In this document: positions 63,202 through 64,000 of the stretch, in pieces
Numbering within the stretch: position 1 is the first letter of the stretch
How the letters are laid out: each line of letters starts with the position of its first letter
The notes under the pieces: generated by a model
What the model was told of the DNA's origin: nothing
The model's database searches: none
The model's input: only the letters and a program-made list of their open reading frames with translations
Program-made: the position numbers and the translations under genes
NCBI GenBank assembly: GCA_943789355.1
Contig: CALSTU010000004.1
Span: forward strand, 558,001-622,000
DNA length: 64,000 nucleotides
Direction of reading: 5' to 3'
Origin: UBA7430 sp002478765
Lineage (GTDB): Bacteria; Bacteroidota; Bacteroidia; Flavobacteriales; UBA7430

Positions 63202-64000
63202 TTACATCATTCCCGGCATTCCGCCTGGCATTCCCCCTCCCATTGGGGCTGATGGACTTTCTTCAGGTAAGTCTGCGAGAACACATTCGGTTGTTAGTAG
63301 CATTCCTGCAACCGATGCTGCATTTTCAAGAGCAACACGAGTTACTTTGGTCGGGTCAATGATTCCAGCTTCTAACATGGGTTCAAAGGTGTCTGTTTTG
63401 GCATTGTAACCAAAGTCTGCCTTACCTTCTTGTATTTTAGAGACCACCACAGCACCTTCTCCACCAGCATTCGATACAATTTGTCGTAACGGTGCTTGGA
63501 GAGCTCTTGTGATGATTTGAACACCCGTCTTTTCATCTTCATTTTCAGTATCAATCGTGTTGAGTGATGCTGCAGCTCTAACCAGAGCGACACCTCCACC
63601 AGGAACGATTCCTTCCTCAACGGCAGCTCTTGTAGCATTTAGTGCATCGTCTACTCGATCTTTCTTTTCTTTCATCTCTACTTCAGAAGCTGCACCTACA
63701 TAAAGTACGGCAACTCCACCGGCTAATTTGGCAAGACGTTCTTGAAGTTTTTCACGGTCGTAGTCGGAAGTAGTTGTTTCCATTTGCGCCTTAATTTGGT
63801 TAACACGCAATGCAATAGCTTCCTTCTGACCTTTACCGTTTACAATTGTTGTGTTGTCTTTATCAATAACTACTTTGTCGGTTTGTCCAAGCATTTCTAA
63901 GGAAGCGTTTTCCAATTTAAACCCTCGTTCTTCAGAAACAACAGTACCACCTGTAAGGATCGCAATGTCTTCTAGCATTGCCTTACGACGATCACCAAAG
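63202..64000 (-). CDS. groL: Chaperonin GroEL (C-terminal part, cut by window edge)
   Basis: The open frame runs to the window edge (266 codons). It covers the apical-to-equatorial part: GDRRKAMLEDIAILTGG, KLAGGVAVLYVGA, VEEGIVPGGGVAL, GFNAKT-equivalent YNAKTDTFEPM and VASMLLTTE-equivalent VAGMLLTTECV. The end is the flexible GGM-type tail (GGGMPGGMPGMM) usual for the main housekeeping chaperonin. groS would be expected upstream, outside the window. Confidence 0.97.
   Translation of the reverse strand, partial: FGDRRKAMLEDIAILTGGTVVSEERGFKLENASLEMLGQTDKVVIDKDNTTIVNGKGQKEAIALRVNQIKAQMETTTSDYDREKLQERLAKLAGGVAVLYVGAASEVEMKEKKDRVDDALNATRAAVEEGIVPGGGVALVRAAASLNTIDTENEDEKTGVQIITRALQAPLRQIVSNAGGEGAVVVSKIQEGKADFGYNAKTDTFEPMLEAGIIDPTKVTRVALENAASVAGMLLTTECVLADLPEESPSAPMGGGMPGGMPGMM

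Overview
This 64 kb window reads as chromosomal DNA of a marine Bacteroidota, most likely a Flavobacteriales relative. The reasons are: promoters of the TTG...TAnnTTTG type and few Shine-Dalgarno sequences; an SprA-type secretion/gliding protein and two proteins with type IX secretion (T9SS) sorting tails; a dcw cell-division cluster without murF or ddl but with a long FtsZ ending in an NNSFLHDNVD-like peptide; and a DUF1566-type surface protein with 'GCxDxxAxNYN' repeats, which I associate with marine Flavobacteriia. Base composition looks moderately AT-rich and even throughout. I see no phage, IS element, CRISPR array or rRNA.

Layout. 1-2.5 kb (-): LolA-like lipoprotein-sorting protein followed by two FtsX/LolC-type permeases, the second cut by the window edge. 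2.6-6.4 kb: purE (-), then a tightly coupled + strand operon hpt-adk-obgE-PAP2 phosphatase-crcB. 6.6-8.5 kb (-): M16 peptidase and an O-methyltransferase. 8.8-11.3 kb (+): large secreted zinc metalloprotease. 11.4-17.2 kb (-): fatty-acid beta-oxidation operon marR-fadB-like-thiolase-acyl-CoA dehydrogenase, with a separate long-chain acyl-CoA synthetase (17.4-19.2 kb, -). 19.3-21.4 kb (+): recG. 21.5-25.2 kb: Cys-rich repeat surface protein broken by frameshifts. 25.6-33.4 kb: ruvA and sprA, the latter split by one +1 frameshift. 33.6-35.9 kb: two T9SS-sorted secreted proteins. 36.0-41.7 kb: pheT, clpX, folK, OmpA-family protein. 41.8-45.3 kb: SpoU/TrmH methyltransferase (-), mutS, tRNA-Gly(GCC), tRNA-Leu(TAA). 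45.3-46.7 kb (-): engB and an alpha/beta hydrolase. 46.9-62.9 kb (+): complete dcw cluster mraZ-rsmH-ftsL-ftsI-murE-mraY-murD-ftsW-murG-murC-ftsQ-ftsA-ftsZ followed by yqeY. 63.2-64 kb (-): 3' end of groL.

Most of the window is housekeeping: purine salvage, peptidoglycan precursor synthesis and division, lipid degradation, DNA repair and translation. The features most worth a second look are: (i) two unrelated large surface-related genes, sprA and the Cys-rich gene, that each stop at the same heptanucleotide context TTT-TGA preceded by TGC and continue in the +1 frame; (ii) an approximately 70 bp dyad element present twice, 54 kb apart, with a 21 bp identical core; (iii) three GTGGTA boxes at exact 10 bp spacing ahead of mraZ; and (iv) a nested palindrome ahead of the marR-led beta-oxidation operon. 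No clearly new multi-gene system was found.
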